Assembly: GCA_018814465.1 (NCBI GenBank)
Contig: JAHIZR010000406.1
Coordinates: 1-15,301 of the forward strand
Direction: 5' to 3'
From: a bacterium
Lineage (GTDB): Bacteria; Electryoneota; RPQS01
Length of the DNA: 15,301 nt
Of this stretch, positions 6,526 to 14,768 are shown one piece after another (within the stretch, counting starts at the first letter, position 1; each line of letters starts with the position of its first letter). The notes under the pieces were generated by a model. That model worked only from the letters and a program-made list of their open reading frames with translations, searched no databases and was not told where the DNA came from. The position numbers and the translations under genes were made by a program.

Positions 6526-7238
6526 TGAGTAAACAAGGTATTCAAAAAGTCATCGGCGGTGAACTCGCGCGCAGTTATAAAGGCATCGAATTTCAATCCT
6601 TCGATGTTAAACCTGTCAACTATCACAAAGATGTAGTTGAAGATTCAGAAATCACGCTGGAATCCGCGAAGCCTTCGCCAACGGCTACTCATGTTGTTCA
6701 TGAGGCGGTTTCGCAGGAAGCAAACCGTTTGCGAAAAGAATATGCAGCCAAACTGAAACTAAAGCTGCATGAAGCGGAAACGGCCGCTCAAATCAATGCC
6801 TCACGTGAGTTTGAACGTGCCATCGAATTACTTTCAAATTATGCGAAACTTCTCAGCTCCGAAAAAGAAGAGCTCATATCAAAGTATGAAAAGGAAGTGG
6901 TTGATCTTGCATTCGAAATAGCCGGTAAAATTCTGGGACGCGAACTGCAGGAACGCCCTGAGTCAATTAAGGAAATCGCGCACACCGCCTTGCAGCAGGT
7001 TATCGATTGCCGAAAAATATCCGTGCGAGTGAATCCAAGCGATTTGTCTTATCTGCAGACTCTGCGAGCCGATCTGGCCGGACAACTGTCCCAGGATGCG
7101 AGCGTTGAGTTGATTAGCGATGTTTCGATTACTTCGGGAGGCTGTGTCGTTGATACCGAAAAAGGCTCACTCGATGCGAGAATCGAAAGTCAATTGGAAA
7201 CGATGAAAAGCAACCTGACGACAAGGTCGGGCGGATAG
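6525..7238 (+). CDS. fliH: Flagellar export apparatus protein FliH
   Basis: FliH is the peripheral stalk-like regulator of the export ATPase FliI and links it to the C-ring. The 237-residue product has a variable N-terminus, a charged helical/coiled-coil region (about 60-130, with SQEANRLRKEYAAKLKLKLH and EKEELISKYEKEVV), and a conserved C-terminal domain with LAFEIAGKILGREL, a VRVNPSDL strand and the SGGCVVDTEKGSLDARI signature. I choose ATG 6525, whose A is the last base of the fliG stop; GGAGAGG lies at 6505-6511. A GTG three bases upstream would add one residue. Its position between fliG and fliI supports the name. Confidence 0.88.
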   Translation: MSKQGIQKVIGGELARSYKGIEFQSFDVKPVNYHKDVVEDSEITLESAKPSPTATHVVHEAVSQEANRLRKEYAAKLKLKLHEAETAAQINASREFERAIELLSNYAKLLSSEKEELISKYEKEVVDLAFEIAGKILGRELQERPESIKEIAHTALQQVIDCRKISVRVNPSDLSYLQTLRADLAGQLSQDASVELISDVSITSGGCVVDTEKGSLDARIESQLETMKSNLTTRSGG

Positions 7239-7247
7239 TCAACAGCC

Positions 7248-8555
7248 ATGTCTCTGATAAAAAAAACGCGGGAAGCCCTGAGCGGCGTTCCACATTATAA
7301 GGTACTGGGTCACGTCGAACGAATAAAAGGTCTCGTAATCGAATCGCGGGGACCGAAGACTTCCATGGGGCAACTGTGCAGCGTAACCACACAGAATGGC
7401 AAGCGGCTTGCTGAAGTAGTAGGATTTGACGGTCCAACAACGCTGTTGATGGCTCTGCAGGAAATGGATGGATTATCTCCCGGAGACCAAGTCGCGGCAT
7501 ACGGTATGCCGCTGACGATCGGACTATCCTCGCGATTGATGGGCAGAGTAATCAATGGATTGGGGCAGCCGATCGATAACGGACCGGCAATCCCGGTTAA
7601 TGAATACCGTTCTTTGAATGCTGAAGCGCCTCATCCGCTCACTCGCAATCGAGTGCAGACCGCGTTGCCGGTCGGTGTGCGGGCGATTGACGGTATGCTG
7701 ACTCTCGGACAGGGACAGCGCGTCGGCATCTTCGCGGGAAGCGGGGTAGGGAAGAGCATTCTGCTGGGAATGATGGCGAAGTTTACTGCCGCTGATGTCG
7801 TTGTGGTCGGCTTGATCGGCGAACGGGGACGGGAAGTGCGGGAGTTTATCGAGAAACATCTGGGAACGGAAGGACTGAAAAAAACAATCGTTGTCAGCGA
7901 GACATCCGATCGCTGGCCGCTGTTGCGCATAAAAGGAGCTCTTACCACCACAACCATCGCCGAGTACTTCCGCGATCAGGGGAAAAGGGTATTGATGCTT
8001 CTGGACAGTATAACGCGAGTCTGCCATGCCTATCGCGAAGTCGGCTTATCTTTGGGCGAACCGCCGGCGACCAGAGGTTATCCGCCTTCTGTGTTTGCCG
8101 CGCTGCCGAAACTTCTCGAACGGACGGGCAATTCCGAATGTGGAAGCATTACGGCGATCTATACGGTTCTTGTCGAAGGGGATGATATGCTTGAACCGGT
8201 AGCGGATTCAGTGAGAAGCATTCTGGACGGACATATTGTACTCTCAAGAAAACTGGCAGCGAAGAATCATTATCCGGCAATCGACATCATGAGCAGCGTC
8301 AGCCGCGTAATGCCGGATATTATTACGGCGGATCATATGAAATCGGTCACAATGCTGAAAGAATTGATGTCGGCTTATCAGGATGCCGAAGATCTAATCT
8401 CTATCGGAGCCTATGCAAAGGGATCGCGCCCGATGGTGGATAAGGCGATGGATAAATTGCCGAAAGCCGAACGAATTCTGCGACAGCATATGGACGAGCC
8501 GTCGGATATTGATCAAGCGGTTCAGCAACTGAGAGATCTGGTACAGGCAAAATGA
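7248..8555 (+). CDS. fliI: Flagellum-specific export ATPase FliI
   Basis: FliI is the hexameric ATPase of the flagellar type III export complex, related to F1-ATPase beta subunits; it hydrolyses ATP at the membrane base to help unfold and load substrates. The 435-residue length is normal. Visible motifs are Walker A GSGVGKS (164-170); GLIGERGREVREF with the catalytic-type E192; Walker B VLMLLDS (248-254, D253); the RGYPPSVFAALPKLLERTG block; and DGHIVLSRKLA. The N-terminal beta-barrel domain covers about 1-100. The motif set and the neighbouring fliH and fliJ distinguish it from ATP synthase subunits. It starts 9 bp after fliH. Its TGA overlaps the fliJ start as ATGA. Confidence 0.97.
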   Translation: MSLIKKTREALSGVPHYKVLGHVERIKGLVIESRGPKTSMGQLCSVTTQNGKRLAEVVGFDGPTTLLMALQEMDGLSPGDQVAAYGMPLTIGLSSRLMGRVINGLGQPIDNGPAIPVNEYRSLNAEAPHPLTRNRVQTALPVGVRAIDGMLTLGQGQRVGIFAGSGVGKSILLGMMAKFTAADVVVVGLIGERGREVREFIEKHLGTEGLKKTIVVSETSDRWPLLRIKGALTTTTIAEYFRDQGKRVLMLLDSITRVCHAYREVGLSLGEPPATRGYPPSVFAALPKLLERTGNSECGSITAIYTVLVEGDDMLEPVADSVRSILDGHIVLSRKLAAKNHYPAIDIMSSVSRVMPDIITADHMKSVTMLKELMSAYQDAEDLISIGAYAKGSRPMVDKAMDKLPKAERILRQHMDEPSDIDQAVQQLRDLVQAK

Positions 8556-9001
8556 AAAAGTTCAAGTTCAGACTGCAACGGATTCTTGATGTCCGCACCG
8601 TTCAGGAAAAAGTCAAGTTTACTTTGCTGGGACAAGAACGGATGAAACTCGAAGATGAGAAGTATAAGCTCGATCTGTTCGAGAAGGAGTCGGATTCACA
8701 GATCGAACAGATCCGCTCGGAAAAGCAGCAGCCTTTTACGGCTTGGTCGCAGCAGGCGAATACAGGATATCTGAAGCGACTGGACCGTGTGATAGAGTAT
8801 CAGAAAAGCGCGGTTTCTAATCAGGAAGAGGCTGTCACTAATGCACGCGGCAGCTATGTAAAAGCACATCGCGACACGGAGTCGCTTGAAATAATGCACG
8901 AGAAAAAACTCAACGACTGGAAAGCTGAAACCATTCGTGAAGAGGGACATGCTCTTGATGAGCACGGTATGCGGATCCACAGCTCAGGAGATAACAGATG
9001 A
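8552..9001 (+). CDS. fliJ: Flagellar export protein FliJ
   Basis: FliJ is the small coiled-coil stalk of the export ATPase, analogous to the F1 gamma subunit, and also handles export chaperones. The 149-residue product begins KKFKFRLQRILDVRTVQEKV, the usual FliJ opening. It is then highly charged and helical throughout, with many Glu, Lys, Gln and Arg, no cysteine and no membrane segment. Sequence conservation in this family is low, so size, coiled-coil character and position after fliI carry the assignment. It overlaps fliI by 4 bp and the next gene by 4 bp (both ATGA), implying translational coupling. Confidence 0.9.
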   Translation: MKKFKFRLQRILDVRTVQEKVKFTLLGQERMKLEDEKYKLDLFEKESDSQIEQIRSEKQQPFTAWSQQANTGYLKRLDRVIEYQKSAVSNQEEAVTNARGSYVKAHRDTESLEIMHEKKLNDWKAETIREEGHALDEHGMRIHSSGDNR

Positions 9002-9675
9002 AAAAATATATTGTATATGCCGGTATGTTTCTTGGCAGCTTTCTCGTTATCAATGTAGGTATGTATTTCGTGCTGAGTATGACTCAGCCGGAAACGGTAA
9101 ATGAAACGAGTGAGCTTGCTGACTCAACAGGCACGGTTCCCGATTCCGCTGCTGTGGCTCTGCAGGACACCTCCATACAGCATGAAGCTGAACAAGCCGC
9201 TGTACCCGAGGAACCTTCCGATGAGATTGCGCAGACACTACCTGTGCAAGTACAAGATACGATACCTCAGACTGATGTCAAAGAGGAATCGGCAGCAGTC
9301 GAGCCGGCGCATTTCGAAATTACGGCGGAAGATATGTCTCTGAATCAGCAAACCATACCGCAAGAAGAAACTTCAGAGTCATATAACGAGGAACAGGCTG
9401 TTCAAGCTGCACTGTCGCAGCAGGAAACAAATGCTCCGAAGCTCGCACCAAACCAGAAGGAACTTGCGAAGCTTGCCAAACTGCTTGAAGGCATGAAACC
9501 GGCTGAAGCTGCGGCAATCGCCTCACGACTCGACATCGAGGAAATAGTCGCACTTGTTATGAAAATGAAAGATAGAAAAGCGGCGAAGATGATGGCGGAA
9601 TTGCCCATATCCACGGCGGCGCTTGTTGCACAAAGAATGAGTGAACTTGTCGAACAGCAAGGAGTCAAGTCATGA
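8998..9675 (+). CDS. MotE/YlxF-like membrane protein with C-terminal MgtE-N-like helical domain
   Basis: The 225-residue protein has one N-terminal membrane helix (about 5-27, IVYAGMFLGSFLVINVGMYF). A long acidic, disordered periplasmic-type linker follows (about 30-145, rich in Glu, Gln, Thr, Pro and Ala). The C-terminal helical domain (about 150-222) holds ELAKLAKLLEGMKPAEAAAI, MKDRKAAKMMAELP and AALVAQRMSELV. This helical pattern is that of the MotE/YlxF family and the MgtE N-terminal fold. In Bacillus an ylxF gene occupies the same fliJ-to-fliK slot, and alphaproteobacterial MotE is a periplasmic partner of MotC. A role in stator or rod/hook assembly is likely but unproven here. Both ends overlap neighbours by 4 bp. 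Confidence 0.75.
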   Translation: MKKYIVYAGMFLGSFLVINVGMYFVLSMTQPETVNETSELADSTGTVPDSAAVALQDTSIQHEAEQAAVPEEPSDEIAQTLPVQVQDTIPQTDVKEESAAVEPAHFEITAEDMSLNQQTIPQEETSESYNEEQAVQAALSQQETNAPKLAPNQKELAKLAKLLEGMKPAEAAAIASRLDIEEIVALVMKMKDRKAAKMMAELPISTAALVAQRMSELVEQQGVKS

Positions 9676-12600
9676 AACTGAATTCACTGTTCCTGCTGAC
9701 GAAACCGGCAGCAAGTGTCGCACCCGGAGGCAAAGTCGGCAAGGAGAATGTGCAAAGCTCCTTCATTAAGGTTTTGGGCGGTATATTCAAAAAGCCTCTC
9801 GCTGGGGAGGCGTTGATTAAAGCAACGAATGAAAAACCGCAGAGTCAGAATACTGCGGTTTTTGGCGCTAAAAAGGCGGTTGTGCCGGCGACTCTGGAAG
9901 CCGGCAATACCGGAGGGAAAGGCAAAATATCCTCTATAGCAGAAGCTACAGAGATATCTGTAAAGAATGGCGCAACAAAAAAAGTGAATAAAAACAGTGT
10001 TCCAACCGGCAACGCTGTACCAACTAATAAAGAAATCATCGGACAAAAACCCCATGACACTGTTGCCGGAAACCAATCCCTGAATACTACTGTTGCTGAA
10101 GACATATTGCCGCGAAGTCATAGTCAAGATAAAACAGCAGTGAGTAGTGATAATATCAGTACTAAAAAGCAAAATCACACTGAGCAAAAGATTAAGCAAT
10201 TACCAATAAATACCGTTTATGATGCTAAAGGATCATCGCTGATAAACATAGTGACAAAAGCAGCAGGTAAACAATCCGAGATAAACGAGAAAGGTTCGGG
10301 AGTCTCCTCGAAGGCTGATGAAGATCAGACAAAGCAAAAGGCGGAATTACATCCGCCGACTGCGAAACAGCCAAAGGATGAGTTGGCAGTATTGAAGCCG
10401 TCTGCAAATAGTGCAGATGAAGGTGCTGATCATAAAACAGTGTCTAATGGTAATGAAGAAACATCGAAGGAAAAGGAATCCGCGCCTCAGTCTTTATCTC
10501 GCGCTGTTAGGGATGCGGCGGCTTCCTTGCTTCAATTTATTGTGCCGGGAAGCAGCGAAATTATCAATCGGATGAAAGAGCCGCAAATCAATCCTGTTCG
10601 GCAGGCGAAGCAACCAGAGTCAGCTGAGCTTAATGCTGTGAGAAATGAAAAGGGAAAGCCTAGCCCTAAGGCTACCACTTTTACTGAGAGTAATGCGTCA
10701 AATCAAAACACGGTCGCGAGAGAGCTTGGGAGCTTGCGGGTTAGTGATCGAAAGGCAACTTTAGAGAATATCGTCGGAGTTAAGAATCAAAACACTGAAA
10801 TAGTTAGTAAAACGCCTCAAACGACAAGCTCAAGCGAAAGCGCGATAAAGACTGCCGTCGCTGGAAAAGCGAGCGCCGCGGAGATGGTGCGACCTGCTGT
10901 TCTCCCGGCACACAAGGAGGCGCCTCTTAGTGCATCCGATGAAACGGTGATCTCCGCTCCTTCTGTCAAGAAAACTGCAAGACGGCTCCCAAGCAACGAA
11001 GCAGCAACCCTCACGAAAGACTATACGCAGAGTATCACTGCAGATGAAAGTAGAACCAATCTTAAAAGCCGAGTAGACGGGGACACTGAATCTCCGCTGA
11101 AACGGCCGAACGAGACTCGCGAGTCCGTGCGTCAAGCAACAAATAGTGGCAAGTCGCTGAAGGAATTTGAAAGCGACAAAATGCCGGGGATGCTTCACAA
11201 AGCTACCGAAACTCACAAAACAAGCTTTGAGAATCCTTCAGAAGGATTAAGTAATACGGTTGCCCGGAAAGAGTATCCTCCAGAGGCTTCAGCTTCAATA
11301 GCAGGAAGACAAAAGAACTCTTCACATATTTCTGATAACGCTTCAATGAGAAGTCAAGTTGTTGCTGCCGAAGAAAAGAACTCTGTTAAACATTCGCAAG
11401 AGCCAATACAGGAGCCGGGGCAGACGCAGGTGCGAAAGGCTTCAGCAATAGTGGCCAGTGCGGGTTACAAGGAAAGCGAAGCACTGCCCGTTACGAATGA
11501 AGCAAAAGCGGTTGATAGTTTGCCGAAGAAAGTCCGTGTCAGCGAGAGCGTTGCGGAAATGGCAAGACCATTGTCCGAGAGTAGGCAGAGGGCATATCCG
11601 GTGAACACTCCAATTGTGGAAAGTGGTACTTCCCCCAAAAGGAGTGAGGCGAAATTGGGGCGGAGTATTCAGATAAACGAGACACAACTTTACACTCAAA
11701 AAGCTCAAACAATTAGTGAGCATCCTGCAAGTTCTCTCTCAGATAATCGAGCAAGTGATCAATCGCACCACAGCGATATGACAGAGAATTCTCCGATTTT
11801 GCCCAGTGAAAAAACACCGACCACGTACGCTAAAGACATTCGTAAATCAACAAACACATCGAGTATTGAAAATCGGAAAATCAGTGCGGTAGACAATACA
11901 GCTTCGATGACAAGCAATCTGAAGCTGGATAAGATCTCTGAGGAAGTAATTGAAAGCAATATCAGAGCACCTTCCATAATTCAATATCAAAATAAGGCGA
12001 CGGTGAGTAAGACCGATGCACGCGCAGATACGGGCGGCGAAAAGGCAACGTCAGAGCAGAATAGTCTCAGTGCAGTAAAGCAAACTCAAGGAGCAGAGCG
12101 AAGATCAGGATCCGAAGACCATATAATTACGAAACCTTCTTCTGTAGCGGAAAAGACTTCGAATATTAGCAAAAAAACGGAGTCAGGCAGACCGGTCGGC
12201 CAATTTGACTCTGCCTCCGAAGCAAAAGGTTTGGCGGACTCCTCAGGTGAGATAAGGCTTGCAGTGACCGGATCTCAAAATCAGGATGCTCCGCGAATCG
12301 ATGTCGGTGCAGAAAATCCAAACACTGCTGAGCGAAAAAGCATTCTGAGTTCAATTTGGACTAAATATTTGGCTCCGGCAGGGGAGAAGGCAATTCGTGT
12401 CCTGTCTTTGCCAGGCATCATCCGCTCCATCTCGAAATGGAGCGAGGATAATGTCCAGACTGTCACAACGCCCGGCCGCGAACTGAAGAACAATACGACC
12501 CGATTTGTGGAAAAAAGCGGTCAACCGACCGCACTGAAGCAGAATGCCGACAGAGCAGAAGCCGTAAAGGAAATGCCGAACCTAAGGAAGCCTGCGGTTT

Positions 12601-14405
12601 CAAGCGATGATACTGCACAGGCAGTTCAAAAAGAGATTCCCGCCGGTAGAATTGAAAAAGGTTCGAAAGAGATATCAGGAAAAGGCGAGTCGCGCGTTCT
12701 ACGGGAAACAATCGATAGAGGATGGCCGATCGCGTCTTCATTGAACGAGTCAAAGCCTCTGGAAACGAGTGCCCCACAGGCATCAACAATGAAGCAGGGC
12801 GTGCAGGCAGTCAAGCAAGTTCATGGAGTATCTAAGCTCGCGCAGGCTTTGGAAACCACTAATACTAATGAATACCCTGTGCCTGCCAATAAAGATGTCC
12901 TAAAAACAGGTGTGATTAAGTCGTCAAATTCTGATGAGCAGATTTCATCCCCTAAGACCAGCTCGCGAATTCGCTCGCTCTGGGGAATTAAGTTCAACCA
13001 TCAAAATGAAGTCCCACGCCGGAACGAAATAGTCGAAAGTAAAGTCGTCGTTCAGCAGAGCGATCCAACAGGAAAAAAAGCCGAGCCGACAAATGCAAGA
13101 ATTCAGCAGGATGTGGGAGCTTTCTCTAAGCGGGCAGCAGATGCTTTATCACCCGAGTATGAATCTGTGAAGCAGACCGAGATGCCGCGATCCGCGGATT
13201 CCCCTCAAGACATAAAGCAGCCGGATCGGCTTCGGCAGTCCGCCGTGATGCCCGCAAGTTCCACAAAAGCGAGAATCCCTGATCGATCATTAGCCGCAGA
13301 GCCGGCTGAAGCCACACCTGTCCTTTCGAAAAATAAGGAGGGATCCTTGGATTCCCTCAAGGGAGACTCAAAGGAAGGTGACATTTTCAAACATGAAAAC
13401 AAGCAAGCCGTGCGAAGCGAAACGGTTTCACGTGATGATACAGGCAAAGTGCGACTCACTCCCGAATTCCGTGCAAGCGCAAGCATCTCTTCCGATAGCA
13501 GAAAAGTCTCTTCAGAGGTTGTTCAGGTTCAATCTAATGCAGTCAAGAAAGCTGTCCGCAGCGAAACTGATCTTCCTCCCACCATTGAAGCTGTAAAGCG
13601 ACAATCGGCATTAAAACCGGAAAGTCCTGAGTCTAAAATTACTCCTAAAGTCGAAAACTCGGGCGAAGGAATTAGGAACATCGTTTCGCAGAATGAGAAA
13701 GCGCTGGAAATGGCAGCGCCTTCCACAAACCGCGAAAGCAACGCTGCATCCAAGCTTTCCGGAAATTCGGCTATGAATACGACTACTGCCTCAAAAATGG
13801 AACAAACGAATCAGGAACAGCACCTGGCTCAAGACAATTCACGACAGCAAACCGGCAATGGACTGCCTTCGCCCGGTCTGGAAGTGCAGAGTACGGCGAA
13901 TGCCGCACGCACAGACTTCACTGCTTATATTCCGCGGTTGACGGCGGAGGACATTCGTGAGTTGCAGGCGCTTGTCCAAAAAGCGCTTGAGAGTTCGCGC
14001 AATGCCGTTAATGATACAAAAGAAGTTAGATTCGAATGGCGTCAAAAAGACCTAGGTAGTATTCGCTTCATGATCTCGACAAATGATAGTGATGTCAAAG
14101 TGACAATACAAGCGGATCGGAAAGAAGTCGCCGACGCTATAGAAAAGAGTCGCTCTGTTGTCGAACGCATGATCACCGATCAAGGTCTGAGAGTCGAACG
14201 GTTTGAAGTGCAGCTTCGAGTCTCGCCCGACGCCCAGATGAATTCGAACAGCTTTTCCGATCAGCAGCCGCAGGCAAAAGAACAGGCGACTGCATCAAAG
14301 CATCCCGCTTCATCAAACAATCAGGCAACCGCTACTCCAACGAAAGAGCAGACCCCCGGACCACGAAGAAACGGACTTCACGGTGACCGGGAATGGATCG
14401 CGTAA
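9672..14405 (+). CDS. fliK: Giant flagellar hook-length control protein FliK
   Basis: FliK is the exported molecular ruler that measures hook length and switches the export gate from hook to filament substrates. At 1577 residues it is about three to four times the usual 350-600. The C-terminal hook-control domain (about 1415-1525) is recognisable: LTAEDIRELQALVQKALESS, EVRFEWRQKDLGSIRFMIST, VKVTIQADRKEVADAIE, then ERFEVQLRV, followed by a polar tail. The rest is polar, Lys/Ser/Glu/Thr/Ala-rich and probably disordered, broken by short hydrophobic islands at about 31-45 (FIKVLGGIFKKPLAG), 282-301 (SLLQFIVPGSSEIINRM), 891-925 (ILSSIWTKYLAPAG plus RVLSLPGIIRSISKW) and 1098-1106 (RIRSLWGIKF). The middle looks more AT-rich than fliF. 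ATG 9672 has AAGGAG at 9659-9664 and overlaps the preceding stop as ATGA. The reading frame is intact. Confidence 0.88.
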   Translation: MKLNSLFLLTKPAASVAPGGKVGKENVQSSFIKVLGGIFKKPLAGEALIKATNEKPQSQNTAVFGAKKAVVPATLEAGNTGGKGKISSIAEATEISVKNGATKKVNKNSVPTGNAVPTNKEIIGQKPHDTVAGNQSLNTTVAEDILPRSHSQDKTAVSSDNISTKKQNHTEQKIKQLPINTVYDAKGSSLINIVTKAAGKQSEINEKGSGVSSKADEDQTKQKAELHPPTAKQPKDELAVLKPSANSADEGADHKTVSNGNEETSKEKESAPQSLSRAVRDAAASLLQFIVPGSSEIINRMKEPQINPVRQAKQPESAELNAVRNEKGKPSPKATTFTESNASNQNTVARELGSLRVSDRKATLENIVGVKNQNTEIVSKTPQTTSSSESAIKTAVAGKASAAEMVRPAVLPAHKEAPLSASDETVISAPSVKKTARRLPSNEAATLTKDYTQSITADESRTNLKSRVDGDTESPLKRPNETRESVRQATNSGKSLKEFESDKMPGMLHKATETHKTSFENPSEGLSNTVARKEYPPEASASIAGRQKNSSHISDNASMRSQVVAAEEKNSVKHSQEPIQEPGQTQVRKASAIVASAGYKESEALPVTNEAKAVDSLPKKVRVSESVAEMARPLSESRQRAYPVNTPIVESGTSPKRSEAKLGRSIQINETQLYTQKAQTISEHPASSLSDNRASDQSHHSDMTENSPILPSEKTPTTYAKDIRKSTNTSSIENRKISAVDNTASMTSNLKLDKISEEVIESNIRAPSIIQYQNKATVSKTDARADTGGEKATSEQNSLSAVKQTQGAERRSGSEDHIITKPSSVAEKTSNISKKTESGRPVGQFDSASEAKGLADSSGEIRLAVTGSQNQDAPRIDVGAENPNTAERKSILSSIWTKYLAPAGEKAIRVLSLPGIIRSISKWSEDNVQTVTTPGRELKNNTTRFVEKSGQPTALKQNADRAEAVKEMPNLRKPAVSSDDTAQAVQKEIPAGRIEKGSKEISGKGESRVLRETIDRGWPIASSLNESKPLETSAPQASTMKQGVQAVKQVHGVSKLAQALETTNTNEYPVPANKDVLKTGVIKSSNSDEQISSPKTSSRIRSLWGIKFNHQNEVPRRNEIVESKVVVQQSDPTGKKAEPTNARIQQDVGAFSKRAADALSPEYESVKQTEMPRSADSPQDIKQPDRLRQSAVMPASSTKARIPDRSLAAEPAEATPVLSKNKEGSLDSLKGDSKEGDIFKHENKQAVRSETVSRDDTGKVRLTPEFRASASISSDSRKVSSEVVQVQSNAVKKAVRSETDLPPTIEAVKRQSALKPESPESKITPKVENSGEGIRNIVSQNEKALEMAAPSTNRESNAASKLSGNSAMNTTTASKMEQTNQEQHLAQDNSRQQTGNGLPSPGLEVQSTANAARTDFTAYIPRLTAEDIRELQALVQKALESSRNAVNDTKEVRFEWRQKDLGSIRFMISTNDSDVKVTIQADRKEVADAIEKSRSVVERMITDQGLRVERFEVQLRVSPDAQMNSNSFSDQQPQAKEQATASKHPASSNNQATATPTKEQTPGPRRNGLHGDREWIA

Positions 14406-14435
14406 AAGGTAATTCTTGCCTCGCCCGGCAGAAAG

Positions 14436-14449
14436 GATGCTATAGCATC
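14436..14449. promoter_or_regulatory. 14-bp perfect palindrome upstream of the sigma-54 promoter
   Basis: gatgctatagcatc is a perfect palindrome centred about 92 bp upstream of the predicted sigma-54 start. That distance is typical for enhancer sites of NtrC/FlrC-type activators. A second imperfect inverted repeat, cttaa(a)gta (14466-14474) / tacttaag (14487-14494), lies between it and the promoter. Either could be a regulator site, or the palindrome could be a weak hairpin after fliK; no T-run follows it. The assignment is inference. Confidence 0.4.
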
Positions 14450-14508
14450 TCTCTCCAATTCTAAACTTAAAGTAATGATGAAACAATACTTAAGGAACTG
14501 GTACAGAT

Positions 14509-14524
14509 TGGCCCAGACTTTGCC
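14509..14524 (+). promoter_or_regulatory. Sigma-54 (-24/-12) promoter for the zinc-ribbon ORF and flgD
   Basis: TGGCCC-N5-TTGCC matches the RpoN consensus TGGCAC-N5-TTGCW. GG (14510-14511) and GC (14522-14523) are separated by exactly ten bases, the required spacing. Predicted transcription start is about 14535. In many flagellated bacteria hook and rod genes are a sigma-54-dependent class activated by a dedicated enhancer-binding protein. This site lies in the only sizeable gap of the operon, just upstream of the hook-cap gene. No gene or classical terminator was seen elsewhere in 14406-14539. Confidence 0.72.
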
Positions 14525-14539
14525 CACTATTCAAATGTC

Positions 14540-14764
14540 ATGAAATCGAAGCAAATGAACAGCTTGCCGGTCTGCGAGTGCGGCTCTAAAGATTTTGCAA
14601 CACTCGATAGAACTCGAAATCGGTTGGGACGCTTGGAATTCCGCCTGATCTGTCGTAAATGCGGCAAATCACAAAAAGTTGGAAAATCAACCTTCGCGCT
14701 GTTCAATTACCTGTGCACACGCACGCCGTCTAAAGAATTCCTGAAAATCTATGACCTAGGATAA
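14540..14764 (+). CDS. Small zinc-ribbon-like protein upstream of flgD
   Basis: This 74-residue basic protein is one whose family I do not recognise. It has a probable zinc-binding set C12-x-C14 ... C38-x-x-C41, with Gly after each pair (CECGS and CRKCGK), the layout of a zinc ribbon. The spacer between pairs is rich in Arg. Residues 43-74 form a conserved-looking tail (STFALFNYLCTRTPSKEF). It may bind nucleic acid or protein, but no function is shown. The start is uncertain: ATG 14540 would lie only about 5 nt after the predicted sigma-54 start, whereas ATG 14555 (MNSLPVCECG) would give a 20-nt leader and keep the whole motif. Neither has a strong Shine-Dalgarno. The stop is 4 bp before the flgD ATG, so it is probably coupled to hook-cap expression. 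Confidence 0.7.
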   Translation: MKSKQMNSLPVCECGSKDFATLDRTRNRLGRLEFRLICRKCGKSQKVGKSTFALFNYLCTRTPSKEFLKIYDLG

Positions 14765-14768
14765 GATC

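Noticed and set aside
7524..8027. 167-aa antisense ORF opposite fliI
   Set aside because: It lies entirely opposite the conserved FliI ATPase core. Open frames opposite codon-biased genes are expected by chance.
9672..14405. Giant ORF read as a repeat adhesin or a fusion of two genes
   Set aside because: There are no regular long repeats, signal peptide or anchor, and the C-terminus is a clear FliK hook-control domain in the correct operon position (fliJ, ylxF-like, fliK, flgD).
14436..14449. Palindrome as a rho-independent terminator of fliK
   Set aside because: The stem is short once a loop is allowed, and no T-run follows. An operator or enhancer site is at least as likely.
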